A DNA stretch of 64,000 nt from Acetobacter nitrogenifigens DSM 23921 = NBRC 105050 (lineage in GTDB: Bacteria > Pseudomonadota > Alphaproteobacteria > Acetobacterales > Acetobacteraceae), in the NCBI RefSeq assembly GCF_000429165.1, contig NZ_AUBI01000016.1, positions 1-64,000 on the forward strand, read 5' to 3'. A program made the translations under genes and the position numbers. Positions 17,880-26,667 of the stretch are shown one piece after another. The notes beneath the pieces were generated by a model that saw nothing but the letters and a program-made list of their open reading frames with translations, did no database searches and had not been told where the DNA came from. Within the stretch, counting starts at the first letter, position 1, and the number at the start of each line of letters is the position of its first letter.

Positions 17880-19208
17880 TCACGGCGACCTGAATCGCGG
17901 ATTTTGCGCCAGTTCGTCAGCAAACCGGATCATCGCCGCAAGCGCCAGTTCCACGTCGTCATCGAGAACAGACTCCGCCGGGTTGTGGCTGATCCCGCCT
18001 GCGCAGCGAATGAACAGCATGGAGACCGGCGCAATCGCCGCGATGTTCATCGCGTCGTGCCCCGCCTGACTGACAATCAACGGCGGTTCATACCCAGCGA
18101 CATCCCGCACAGCGCCTGAAAGCGCCTCGTTCAGCATCTGGTCGCAGACAGCGCCTGCGAGCTGATGGCGCTCCTCCACCGCGTGACCGACGCGCCGCTC
18201 GGCGCAAATCGCGGCGGCGGCCGCGAAAATCTCCGACGCGGCCCGATCTCGGGTCTCTCGCAGCGCCGCACGCAGATCGAGGCTGAACGTGACCGCACCG
18301 CTCACGATATTCGTCGCAGAGTTCTCGCCCGTCGAGAGCCACCCCACGGTCGCCACCAGATCGACCGGCCCGCGTGCGGCGATCTCTTCGATGGCCAGCA
18401 CTATGGCCGCCGATGCCGTCAATGCGTCCCGCCGCTTGTGCATCGCCGTGCCAGCGTGGGCCGCCATCCCTTCGACCGTAAAGTAGTAGCGCGCCTGCGC
18501 GGCGATGCTGCTGACCACGCCGAGCGGCAATCCCGCCTCTTCGAGAGACGGCGCCTGCTCGATATGCGCTTCCAGATACGCCGCAACCTCGCCCGGCGCG
18601 CGGTAAGCGTCCGCGAAGCGATCCGGGTCAACGCCCCAGTCCGAAAGCGCATTGACCAGAGACACGCCGCCACGGTCCGAAACCGCCAGAGCGTCGGGCG
18701 GCAGCACGCCCGCAACTGACCTCGAACCGAGCATGTAGGACGGAAAACGCGATCCTTCCTCGTCCCCGAAACCGATCACTTCCAGCGCGAACGGAAGCCT
18801 GCGTCCCGCACGGTGGAAGGCGTCGACCAGCTCGACGCCAAGCATGACGCCCAGCATTCCGTCATAGCTGCCAGCGTCCTTGACGCTGTCGACATGCGAA
18901 CCGACCAGCAGTGCGGGCGCCCCCGGCGTCAGCCCTTCATATCGTCCCAGAATATTTCCGGCGGGGTCGAGGGAGACGGTCATTCCCGCCTCCTGCATCC
19001 AGCTGGTCGTAATCTCGCATGTCGCCTCATGCCCCGGACCGAGAAACGGCCGGAAGAGATGATCGCGCGTATCACTGAACGGCCAGCGGCTGAGCAGGTC
19101 GCACCGCGCGACCGCGCGCGCTCCCCCCGGTTCCATCGCCGCCGCGGCGGCGAGCGCGACCTCTGCGTGCCGCGTCACAGCCCGACACCCGGTTGCGGGA
19201 ACAGCCAC
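17880..19208 (-). CDS. M20-family amidohydrolase (allantoate amidohydrolase / N-carbamoyl amino acid hydrolase type)
   Basis: 442 residues of the dinuclear-metal M20/AmaB group. Metal-binding residues are visible in VGSHVDSVKDAGSYDGMLGV (His and Asp), in GDEEGSRFP (the catalytic Glu-Glu pair), in LEAHIEQAPSLEE and in RCAGGISHNPAE (His near the C-terminus). GMAAHAGTAMHKRRDAL is the dimerisation-domain signature. Members split allantoate, N-carbamoyl amino acids or related ureido compounds; nothing nearby fixes the substrate. The gene follows the MgtC gene by 136 bp on the same strand. Confidence 0.88.
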   Translation of the reverse strand: MAVPATGCRAVTRHAEVALAAAAAMEPGGARAVARCDLLSRWPFSDTRDHLFRPFLGPGHEATCEITTSWMQEAGMTVSLDPAGNILGRYEGLTPGAPALLVGSHVDSVKDAGSYDGMLGVMLGVELVDAFHRAGRRLPFALEVIGFGDEEGSRFPSYMLGSRSVAGVLPPDALAVSDRGGVSLVNALSDWGVDPDRFADAYRAPGEVAAYLEAHIEQAPSLEEAGLPLGVVSSIAAQARYYFTVEGMAAHAGTAMHKRRDALTASAAIVLAIEEIAARGPVDLVATVGWLSTGENSATNIVSGAVTFSLDLRAALRETRDRAASEIFAAAAAICAERRVGHAVEERHQLAGAVCDQMLNEALSGAVRDVAGYEPPLIVSQAGHDAMNIAAIAPVSMLFIRCAGGISHNPAESVLDDDVELALAAMIRFADELAQNPRFRSP

Positions 19209-19344
19209 GCCTGAGCAACAGCCAGGCGCGTTCGATCGGGCAGGGAATAGGACATGACTGCGAAGATGACGCGCCGCTTCAGGAAAAGCAATCGAGCGGC
19301 CTGCAGCAGGGGCTGTGCGGTTTTCTCCGTCAGCCGCAGCGGGC

Positions 19345-20061
19345 TCAGTTCTCGCGCGCGGTCAGCCAGGTCGCGTGTGTGACGCCGTTTTCCGTTTCCA
19401 GAAATTCGACCACCCGGTCCAGTTCCGCCGTCTCGACGACGCTGCTGCTCAGGACAGCGGAAATTTCTATGCTTCCCTCCCCGCGATCAGACAGCGTCAC
19501 GTCGGCGACCGGAAAACGCGCCGCCTCCAGCCGGTCGACTAACAGGTCGCGCAGCAATCCGGCGTGAGCCTGATCGGTCAGCAGGCTCACGGAATAAGTG
19601 GCCTCGGCGGATCGCCCTACGACCGGCACACGGTCGATCGCCTTGACCAATGGCCTCAGCAACGTGTTTCCCGCGATGATGAACAGGGTAAGCAGCCCGG
19701 CCTCGGCCACCAGATCGGCGCCAGCGCAGGCCCCTACGGCGGCGGAGCACCACAGCGTCGCCGCGGTGTTCAGACCGCGTATATTGGCCCCGTCCTTCAT
19801 GATGACGCCTGCGCCCAGAAAGCCCACCCCGGACACGACATAGGCTATCACGCGCACCGCGCCGTCATTGCCCGTCAGGCGCACGGCGAGATCGACGAAC
19901 GCGGCTGCGCCGAGCGCGACGAGAGCGTTGGTGCGTAGTCCTGCCGTCCGCTGTCTGTATTGCCGCTCCGCGCCGATCAGCGTTCCAAAAATGAACGCAG
20001 ACAGATAGCTCGCGCATGTATCGAGAAAAGACCGGGGATCGAACGTGGCGATGAAATGCAT
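19345..20061 (-). CDS. MgtC/SapB family membrane protein
   Basis: 238 residues. Four or five membrane helices occupy the first 140 residues, with the family segments FGTLIGAERQYRQRTAGLRTNALVALGAA and GVGFLGAGVIMKDGANIRGLNTAATLWCSAAVG. The cytoplasmic C-terminal half is an ACT-like domain seen in MgtC-type proteins. Relatives affect adaptation to low magnesium and acid and bind the ATP synthase or cellulose machinery in some bacteria. The start at 20061 (MHFIATFDPRSF) is the family-like one; a longer reading adds 33 basic residues without similarity. No magnesium riboswitch was recognised upstream. Confidence 0.9.
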   Translation of the reverse strand: MHFIATFDPRSFLDTCASYLSAFIFGTLIGAERQYRQRTAGLRTNALVALGAAAFVDLAVRLTGNDGAVRVIAYVVSGVGFLGAGVIMKDGANIRGLNTAATLWCSAAVGACAGADLVAEAGLLTLFIIAGNTLLRPLVKAIDRVPVVGRSAEATYSVSLLTDQAHAGLLRDLLVDRLEAARFPVADVTLSDRGEGSIEISAVLSSSVVETAELDRVVEFLETENGVTHATWLTAREN

Positions 20062-20208
20062 CGGGCGCCTCTGCCGCCTTGGCGAACGCCAGAGGGGCGG
20101 TGCGCCGTCGCGTAAACGAGGCGAACCGTGACCAGAGGCGACGACGGCGTCAAGCGACAAACATGTGTCGCACGACGCCGCGATGGCCGCCCGCTGAGAT
20201 GCCCGCCG

Positions 20209-20541
20209 TTATTCGTTCCGCAAAGCGGACGCCTCCTCCTCCCGCGTGCCGAACGGAGTTTCGCGCAGTTCATCGCGCTCATTCATGCTGCCGCCAGGAT
20301 CGCCAAGATTATCCTGCAACCGAGCATCCTCGATAGGCTGCCCGTCCGGGCCAAGCGGAACAGCCGGATCGACAGGCTCCTGCCCCGCTTCCGGGTTTAT
20401 CTCCATTCCAACGAGGTCGCCCGCCGCCTCCAGATAGCCCTCCGGCCCGCAGGTCGGCTTTCCATCAGCTTCCCACAACGCCTTCGCTCGCGCCTTGATC
20501 CGCGCCTGCAATGATGGCGACTCTTCCAGAGGATTTTGCAT
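20209..20541 (-). CDS. DUF2934 domain protein
   Basis: 110 residues. The segment LQARIKARAKALWEADGKPTCGPEGYLEAAGDLV matches the short DUF2934 pattern (R-I-R-x-R-A-x-x-L-W-E-x-D-G-x-P ... W/Y-L-x-A). The remainder is acidic and proline-rich and probably disordered. The ATG at 20541 has a strong AAGGGAG ribosome-binding site 8 bases upstream. The function of the family is unknown; such genes often sit among stress-response genes. Confidence 0.75.
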   Translation of the reverse strand: MQNPLEESPSLQARIKARAKALWEADGKPTCGPEGYLEAAGDLVGMEINPEAGQEPVDPAVPLGPDGQPIEDARLQDNLGDPGGSMNERDELRETPFGTREEEASALRNE

Positions 20542-20800
20542 GTCGTTTCTCCCTTGCGACGCCGCCCTTCGGACGAGTGCGACCGAACGGACAAGCACGT
20601 TCAGAAAGTATAACGCATCGGGAGCCGATCCGTGCGCTCCTTTTCTCATGAACTTCCGCCTGATGAATTGCCGTTCAAAAGCGCTTCTGCGGGGAGCAGG
20701 CCAGCCATGGTCCATTTGCCGATTCCGGACTCGGCTCACCAGGTAATGACCCTGCCTGCACGGCCACTGATTACAGAGAACGTTCCAGGCGCCAATCATG

Positions 20801-21280
20801 TTACCGAGAGATATTCCGTGCTCTTTCGTTGAGAACGGCCAAAACGAATTTCATCAGACGCTTTGGCGCCACAACATCAACGCCTGAGCGGCCGTCTGCA
20901 ACTGCAATCACCTCGTGAGGCCACGACGACCACCATCTGTCTTTCTTGCCTCTCCAGACATTACTTTTCATTTCCGAAAAAAATTTTGACCGGCGCAGGG
21001 TCATTTCGATAGCGCTGGCGTCCGTGCGCGCAACTGTAATCCGGAGCGGACGCGCTCGGTAGCACTGCACCCAAACCCCAACAAACGCCCCGACCAACTC
21101 GGGCAGGACATACTCAAGACCACTGAGCATATATAGGAAAACACAAATAGCGAGCAACAGACCGGCTACGGAAAGTGCTTCTGCAATCCCATAGACGGGA
21201 AATATCAGGTCGCGAAGAACTCCGTAGCGGGATGTTATTTTATATTCCCCTGCTTCAAACAAACTTTTTCTCCACGCCAC
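20801..21280 (-). CDS. Small membrane protein of unknown function
   Basis: 159 residues starting at a GTG. Two hydrophobic segments lie at about 27-48 (IFPVYGIAEALSVAGLLLAICVF) and 54-72, followed by a basic cytoplasmic-type tail with several tryptophans (WRGKKDRWWSSWPHEV). I do not recognise a family. It follows the Tat-signal gene by 13 bp on the same strand, so the two are likely cotranscribed. Base composition is AT-richer than the surrounding genes. Confidence 0.55.
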   Translation of the reverse strand: MAWRKSLFEAGEYKITSRYGVLRDLIFPVYGIAEALSVAGLLLAICVFLYMLSGLEYVLPELVGAFVGVWVQCYRARPLRITVARTDASAIEMTLRRSKFFSEMKSNVWRGKKDRWWSSWPHEVIAVADGRSGVDVVAPKRLMKFVLAVLNERARNISR

Positions 21281-21293
21281 CCCCCTCTGACTA

Positions 21294-21878
21294 TCACGGC
21301 GCAGGAAGCGTCCATCCCATAAGAGCGTGTTCGATCAATGCCCCATTTTTATCCATCCAGGCCGACGCTTCGTGATTGACGCCAGGGCTGACGCCGTAAA
21401 ATCTGCGCGAATAAATTACGCCCATACCGCCACTTTCGACCAGTTGAAGACGAGCGAAGGCAATTTCAAGCACGCCGGCGTCAGACAACGCTGCTTCTGC
21501 GAAGTAAATGGCTGGTTTCTCGGCAGTAGCCTGAACAGCGTCAACTTTCAGGATTTTTCCGTTCTTCTGGTATAGCGCAACCGTGTTGTTGGCTATTTCC
21601 GCCATGCGATCCGCTGAATGTGCGTCCGGATACCGGACGATCGTCATCATCTCCAGCCACTTCTGCAGATCCTCCTGCCCTTCGGGCGTGAATTCCTGCT
21701 GATTTCCGCTTTGCCACCGGAACAGGTAATCGGATCCCCTGAAGGTAAGATGGTCAGTCACCGTCCCGGCTCCTTCCGCTTCGACGCACACTACTGGAAG
21801 CGTGGCGCAGACCAGAAACGATCCGCAACACGTTTTAAGGAACTCCCGTCGGGAGATACGCGGCATCGGCTTGGTCAT
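21294..21878 (-). CDS. Tat-exported protein of unknown function
   Basis: 194 residues. The N-terminus RISRREFLKTCCGSFLVCATLPVV is a twin-arginine signal (S-R-R-E-F-L-K) followed by a hydrophobic core with two cysteines; the mature part would start near residue 30. No known domain is recognised. The mature protein is a mix of strands and short helices with no cysteine cluster. It is the gene before the small membrane protein at 20801-21280. The ATG at 21878 overlaps the stop of a possible 33-residue upstream frame as ATGA. Confidence 0.65.
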   Translation of the reverse strand: MTKPMPRISRREFLKTCCGSFLVCATLPVVCVEAEGAGTVTDHLTFRGSDYLFRWQSGNQQEFTPEGQEDLQKWLEMMTIVRYPDAHSADRMAEIANNTVALYQKNGKILKVDAVQATAEKPAIYFAEAALSDAGVLEIAFARLQLVESGGMGVIYSRRFYGVSPGVNHEASAWMDKNGALIEHALMGWTLPAP

Positions 21879-21976
21879 CGAGTGATCGTCTTTCGAGGTC
21901 CTGCCTGCACGATTGCTTCCAGGCAAAGGGTGGCGGTCGCGCTCAGCAAGCCGACAAGCAACATACGCGCAATCAT
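21875..21976 (-). CDS. Possible small hydrophobic leader peptide
   Basis: A 33-residue frame beginning MIARMLLVGLLSATATLC, with a basic-hydrophobic signal-like start. Its stop overlaps the start of the Tat-signal gene by ATGA, a typical sign of translational coupling. The ribosome-binding site is weak. It may be a real small protein or a chance frame. Confidence 0.25.
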   Translation of the reverse strand: MIARMLLVGLLSATATLCLEAIVQAGPRKTITR

Positions 21977-22079
21977 GACTGGCGCCTGACTGAGGTCAAG
22001 CATTTGTCCGCATGAATGAATTCCGCCCATTCGACATAACGTCCCCGGCATGGCTGAATACATGCATGGAGAGGCTATC

Positions 22080-22979
22080 ATGACTGAAAATATCAAGCCC
22101 GGCTCAATCGAAGACCGCGCCATCGGCGCATTCGTGGGCCTCGCCATAGGCGACGCTCTCGGAACGACGGTCGAGTTCCAGCCCCGCGGGTCCTTCGCGC
22201 CAGTCACCGGGATGCGCGGCGGCGGCGTGTTTGGCCTCAACCCGGGCGAGTGGACCGACGACACCTCCATGGCGCTCGCACTGGCTGACGCTGTGTTGGA
22301 GAATCCTGATCTTACCGACCCGGCTGGCGTCATGAACCGCTGGCTGAGATGGTACATATACGGCGACTACAGCCATAACGGACGATGTTTCGATATCGGG
22401 CTTCAGACATCGGGCGTGCTGCGGAACTGGGAGACCGAAGGCCACCTGCCCGCCCATGACACTGACAGCGCTGGCAATGGCGGAATCATGCGTCTCGCCC
22501 CCGCAGTTCTGGCGCATCTGGACGACAGGGACGCCGCCATCGACACAGCGCGTCGGCAGAGCGACATGACGCATCACAACGCTTCATGCCGGGGGATCGC
22601 GGGCAATATGGCGGCCATTTTATTCGACCTGACCCACGGAAACACGGAACCCATCACACCGCCAGAGATCACCGCCCGCGCAGAACGCGATGTGCAATCG
22701 ACGGGCTATGTCGTCCATACGTTCGAAGCGGCCCTCTGGGCCTTCGCACCCCAGGACGGATTTACGGAGATCGTGTTGCGTGCCGTGAACCTTGGCGATG
22801 ACGCCGACAGCGTCGGAGCGGTGGCGGGACAGATCGCCGGAGCACGTTACGGCCTTGGCGCCATCCCCGCCGACTGGCTCGCTGCGCTGGCGTGGCGAGA
22901 CGATATTATCGACAAGGCGCGATCGCTGATTCGAACCCACCATGGAGGCGCCTCCACGTCACGAGCGCGAGCCATCTGA
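22080..22979 (+). CDS. ADP-ribosylglycohydrolase family protein
   Basis: 299 residues with the DraG/ARH signatures: GAFVGLAIGDALGTTVEF near the N-terminus, the metal-binding GEWTDDTSMALALADAV at about 55-71, GNGGIMRLAPAV in the middle and NLGDDADSVGAVAGQIAGARYG near residue 250, which supplies the second metal site. The family removes ADP-ribose from proteins, nucleic acids or small molecules. No DraT-like or other ADP-ribosyltransferase is near, so the substrate is open; the convergent nucleoside hydrolase is a possible functional partner in ribosyl-compound turnover. The ATG at 22080 has GAGAGG close upstream. Confidence 0.92.
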   Translation: MTENIKPGSIEDRAIGAFVGLAIGDALGTTVEFQPRGSFAPVTGMRGGGVFGLNPGEWTDDTSMALALADAVLENPDLTDPAGVMNRWLRWYIYGDYSHNGRCFDIGLQTSGVLRNWETEGHLPAHDTDSAGNGGIMRLAPAVLAHLDDRDAAIDTARRQSDMTHHNASCRGIAGNMAAILFDLTHGNTEPITPPEITARAERDVQSTGYVVHTFEAALWAFAPQDGFTEIVLRAVNLGDDADSVGAVAGQIAGARYGLGAIPADWLAALAWRDDIIDKARSLIRTHHGGASTSRARAI

Positions 22980-23199
22980 CGAGACGCTGGCGGCGATGCA
23001 CGCTGGCTGTACGCCACTGTACCTGCCGCTATCGTTGATCGGCGCCCCTCGGCACCGTCACGTTTACGGCGGAAGGCGAAATCATATCGAGACCTTGTTC
23101 GGAAAGCCCCAAGGCTGGCGGCGCGGCGCTATACATTACTACAGAGGTTCGACCGCCACCGTCCCGGACATGCGTCGCACTGCAACAATCACGCCCCGA

Positions 23200-24192
23200 T
23201 CACGAGTCCCGCGCCTGAAGAAATGCCGGAGCGACAGTCCCGCCGTTTCCGTCGTCCTTGAAACGCGCAAGCAACTCCACGATCACGTCATACAGCGCAT
23301 CTGCGTCCCCTTCGCGCAGGAACTGAACGTTCGTCGGCAGATCGGTCACGCCCCACCAGTCGACGACTGTCATGCCCATGGTCAGTTCGCTCGCCGTTTC
23401 CACGCGGACATTGACCAGCTTCCCGCGATACAGATCCGGGCGCAGCAGCCACAGAACGGTGTTCGGATCATGCAGCGGACCGCCATCCGTGCCGTATTTC
23501 GTCGCCTCGAACCGCTTCTCGAAGCGCAGCCACCCCGCGACCACCCGCCCCACGCGATTCCCGATCGCTTCGAACCGCGCCAGACGGGCGGCGGATGTAT
23601 GCAGGCTGTGCGTCAGGTCGAGCGGCGCCATCACAAGTTCGACGCCGGAACGCAGGACCATGTCCGCCGCATGCGGATCGACATACACGTTGAACTCGGC
23701 GGACGGCGTGATGTTGCCGACCTCAGCGAAGGCGCCCGACATGGTCACGATACGCCGTAGTCGTGTCCTGAGCGCAGGCTCGCGTGCGAGCGCCAGCGCG
23801 ATGTTCGTCAGCGGACCGATGGCGCAGATCGTCACCTCGCCCGGCTCGTTCTCCATCACCGTGCGGATGATGAAATCGACCGCATGGCCAGGCGAGGGCG
23901 CGCGCCTCGGCGGCGGTAGATCTGCGCCCTCGAACCCGGTGCGGCCATGGACATGGGTCGCGTCCACCCGTTCGCGCAGCAGCGCTCGCTCCGCGCCAGC
24001 GTGGACGGGCACGTCCGGCCGTCCGGCGAGGTCGAGAGCCTTGATCGCGTTCTCAGTCGCCTGCGCCACGCCGACGTTGCCCGCGACCGTAGTGACGCCC
24101 AACAGTTCGATCTCAGGGCTGGCCAGCGCCAGCAGAATCGTCAGCGCGTCGTCCTGACCTGGATCGGTGTCGATGATGATCTTCGTGGTCAT
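23200..24192 (-). CDS. Nucleoside hydrolase (inosine/uridine-preferring family)
   Basis: 330 residues. The calcium-binding N-terminal motif IIIDTDPGQDDALTILLA is complete, and the family segments ICAIGPLTNIALAL and SAEFNVYVDPHAADMVL are present. The enzyme splits the N-glycosidic bond of nucleosides to base and ribose for salvage. Base preference cannot be told from sequence. The ATG at 24192 has GGAGG 5 bases upstream; the longer reading adds 19 residues without support. It converges on the ADP-ribosylglycohydrolase gene across 220 bp in which I see no further feature. Confidence 0.93.
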   Translation of the reverse strand: MTTKIIIDTDPGQDDALTILLALASPEIELLGVTTVAGNVGVAQATENAIKALDLAGRPDVPVHAGAERALLRERVDATHVHGRTGFEGADLPPPRRAPSPGHAVDFIIRTVMENEPGEVTICAIGPLTNIALALAREPALRTRLRRIVTMSGAFAEVGNITPSAEFNVYVDPHAADMVLRSGVELVMAPLDLTHSLHTSAARLARFEAIGNRVGRVVAGWLRFEKRFEATKYGTDGGPLHDPNTVLWLLRPDLYRGKLVNVRVETASELTMGMTVVDWWGVTDLPTNVQFLREGDADALYDVIVELLARFKDDGNGGTVAPAFLQARDS

Positions 24193-24385
24193 GGTCGCCT
24201 CCGTTGTGCCGTTGGGCGTTGAGGTGTCGCGAATGACCGGGGGCGTCAAGCGCCAACGAAGCTCACCCCATGCAGGATTTTGGAGCGAGACGTCCGCCGA
24301 ACCAAAAACCGGACCTGCTTATAGCAATATCTGCCGAGCGGATTGAACACGGCGCTGCTTAACTGCCTTCGCCACGGAGGACCCC

Positions 24386-25267
24386 ATGCCCGAAGCCGCT
24401 CGCGGACAGTACCAGGCAAGGATGCAGCGCGTGCTCGACCACATCGACCGTCATCTGGACGACGATCTGAGCCTTGATGCGCTGAGCGCCGTCGCCGCTT
24501 TCTCGAAACACCACTTCCATCGCCAGTTCGCGGCGACCTTCGGCCTCTCCACCCATCGTTACGTCCAGCTCGCCCGAATGCGGCGGGCTTCACACCATCT
24601 GGCGTTTCATACTGCGGCCAGCGTCACAGAAATCGCGCTGAACGCCGGATATCAGGCGCCGGATGCTTTCGCCCGCGCTTTTCGACAGCGTTTCCGCCAG
24701 TCGCCCACCGATTTTCGGAAAACGCCGGACTGGAAAACGTGGCTTACGGCTTTTGGGCCATTCATCGACGCACGGAGCAGGCATATGGCGAATTACACAT
24801 TGAACGACGTCGTCATCCGCGATTTTCCCGCCACTCCTGTCGCCGTCATGACCCATCTGGGCGATCCACAAGGCATTCCCGACACGATCCGACAGTTCGT
24901 CACGTGGCGCCGATCCGTCGGATTGGGAAAGACGGTGAGTGACACTTTCACGATATTCTATTGTGATCCCCGAAGAACGTCACCGACCCAGTTTCGCCTC
25001 GGCTTATGCGCAGCAACAACCGGAACGATCCCCCCCAACGATGATCCTGTGACGCAAGACCTGATCCCTGGAGGACGTTGCGCCGTTTTGCGCGTCATCG
25101 GGAGCAGCGACGACCTCGAGGATCCTGCGACTTTTATCTATCGGAACTGGCTGCCCGGCAGCGGAGAGGAATTGCGCGACTTTCCTTTGTTTTGCCAACG
25201 CGTCACGTTTTATCCCGATGTGCCGGAGAATGAGACTGTGACGGACCTGTTCCTCCCTCTCGTTTGA
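24386..25267 (+). CDS. AraC-family regulator with GyrI-like effector domain
   Basis: 293 residues. The first 110 hold two helix-turn-helix motifs of AraC/XylS type (LSLDALSAVAAFSKHHFHRQFAATFGLS and SVTEIALNAGYQAPDAFARAFRQRFRQSP). Residues 130-293 form a GyrI-like small-molecule-binding domain, as in Rob and related multidrug regulators. Such proteins usually sense amphipathic drugs or metabolites. The ATG has GGAGGA 6 bases upstream. It stands alone between the nucleoside hydrolase and DUF2501 genes, and its target is unknown. Confidence 0.92.
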   Translation: MPEAARGQYQARMQRVLDHIDRHLDDDLSLDALSAVAAFSKHHFHRQFAATFGLSTHRYVQLARMRRASHHLAFHTAASVTEIALNAGYQAPDAFARAFRQRFRQSPTDFRKTPDWKTWLTAFGPFIDARSRHMANYTLNDVVIRDFPATPVAVMTHLGDPQGIPDTIRQFVTWRRSVGLGKTVSDTFTIFYCDPRRTSPTQFRLGLCAATTGTIPPNDDPVTQDLIPGGRCAVLRVIGSSDDLEDPATFIYRNWLPGSGEELRDFPLFCQRVTFYPDVPENETVTDLFLPLV

Positions 25268-25360
25268 AGATTGGCGACGGAATGACGGAATAAGCCGATC
25301 GTCGGTCTCACGCGCCACCTGCATGGCCTCTTCTGAAGACTACTCGGGTTACAATGGTGA

Positions 25361-25394
25361 GCTGGGCGCCTCGCCCATGCGGCCGGCGCCCAGC
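25361..25394 (+). terminator. Stem-loop after the AraC regulator
   Basis: Perfect 10-bp arms GCTGGGCGCC and GGCGCCCAGC are separated by 14 bases, 93 bases after the AraC-type gene. No U-tract follows, so termination is possible but not certain; the element also lies in the leader region of the DUF2501 gene. Confidence 0.4.
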
Positions 25395-25526
25395 CAGAAT
25401 TATTGAAACGATTGTGAAAAGAACTCCAGCTGCATCTTGCCGTTTCAGAAGCACGACACCTCGCCGACATCGCGGCCTTGCGCCGCTTTCGTGCATTGGT
25501 TCGATCGGATTTTGAAAGGCTTTCTT

Positions 25527-26057
25527 ATGCTGAAGACTCAGTACATCGCCCTTGGCGCCGTCTGCGGACTCGCGTTTTCCGCCGTCGGCGCTGCACACGC
25601 GCAGAGCGCAGCGGCGCAACTTCCCGCGGGCACGGTCCTCTCCACCCAGCCTGCGGGCAGCGTGCCCGTGACGGCTCCTACCGATCCGGCTTCCAATCTG
25701 GCGACCAGGGGAACGCAGATCGTGAAGGGAGTCACCGGCAGCGAGACCAGCGCAACGCCGGGGGCTCTGGATGAAAACGGCCTTCCGTCCCTGTCGTCCG
25801 CCAGCACGGGCAATGTCACCGGTCTGCTGTCTTATTGCATCAGCAAGAAACTGGTGAACAGCACGACCGCGCGCAGCACCGCTCGCAGCCTTGCGAAGCG
25901 TGACGACGTAAAGAGCGATCAGGGCTATTCGATCGGTGGTCAAGGCCTGCTGCAGAATGGTTCCAGCACGCCATTCGACATCTCCACACTCAACAAGTCG
26001 AAGCGCGTGGAGCTGTGCAGCGATCTGGTGAAAAAGGGCCAGTCGCTCTCTGACTGA
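25527..26057 (+). CDS. DUF2501 family exported protein (YjjA-like)
   Basis: 176 residues with a clear Sec signal peptide (MLKTQYIALGAVCGLAFSAV, cleavage after AHA). The C-terminal 80 residues, from GNVTGLLSYCISKKLVN to ELCSDLVKKGQSL, match the DUF2501 family with its two conserved cysteines, which may form a disulfide. The middle is Ser/Thr/Pro-rich linker. It should be periplasmic; the function is unknown. The ATG at 25527 has GAAAGG 8 bases upstream, and the signal peptide starts directly there. Confidence 0.82.
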   Translation: MLKTQYIALGAVCGLAFSAVGAAHAQSAAAQLPAGTVLSTQPAGSVPVTAPTDPASNLATRGTQIVKGVTGSETSATPGALDENGLPSLSSASTGNVTGLLSYCISKKLVNSTTARSTARSLAKRDDVKSDQGYSIGGQGLLQNGSSTPFDISTLNKSKRVELCSDLVKKGQSLSD

Positions 26058-26667
26058 CGCCTCCCGCCGGGGTAAAAGTCGCGCTCGCAGGCGCCAGACC
26101 GCGCAAGAACGTGATGCAGCCGAATTCGGCGCCCCGGCGTTCAGTTTGGAAAAAAGGTAACACAGGGAGCGGCCTCTCAGAGCCGCCGCTTCCTGCTGTA
26201 ACGCGATCTGGATATTTTATCTGCTAGCGCCGTTCCGGTCGAGCGTATCAGAAAACGGCGCAGTCCGTTTTCTGATCGAAAATTTCATTAGAAAAAACAT
26301 TTTTTTCGAATTAAAAGTGGAGCTTGGACCTCCGTGTCGCTGTGCAATTTTTATGAAGCAGGTTGATTATGGTGCGGTGAGCCACATCTGATCAGCCATC
26401 TTTTCCGAGAACTATATCCGCGCACAGTGACTCAAAAGTGGCTTCAGTTCATTGTGATAGCAAGCGGTTCGATCTGGAAAAAGATCCACCCGTCACAAGG
26501 CGGTTCTACGCAATCCGTGCCGCCCACAGAAATTCCCGTGACGCGCGCCCTGCGGAAACTCCATTTTCAATTCTCGAACAACGAAAAATCTTTCTACAAC
26601 TTCACCGCCACTACGCAGCCAAGCGTATTGACCGTCATGCGCTCCAGTCCCGCGGCAAACGCCCCGG
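26058..26667. other. 610-bp non-coding stretch between DUF2501 and comEC
   Basis: I find no supported gene here. The middle part (about 26280-26440) is AT-rich and holds an A-run/T-run pair at 26291-26307. A perfect 12-bp inverted repeat lies at 26247-26276. Open frames from 26427 onward run into comEC on the other strand and look like shadows. The stretch may hold an sRNA or simply regulatory DNA. Confidence 0.5.
26247..26276. repeat. Perfect 12-bp inverted repeat
   Basis: Arms ATCAGAAAACGG and CCGTTTTCTGAT flank six bases (CGCAGT). It lies 190 bases after the DUF2501 gene and is followed by an AT-rich stretch with no direct U-tract. It could be a transcription end hairpin of the preceding gene or an operator-like element. 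Confidence 0.5.

Noticed and set aside
22930..22950. A GATTCGAACCC stretch resembling a tRNA T-arm
   Set aside because: It lies in the coding end of the ADP-ribosylglycohydrolase gene, and no acceptor, D or anticodon arm can be drawn around it.
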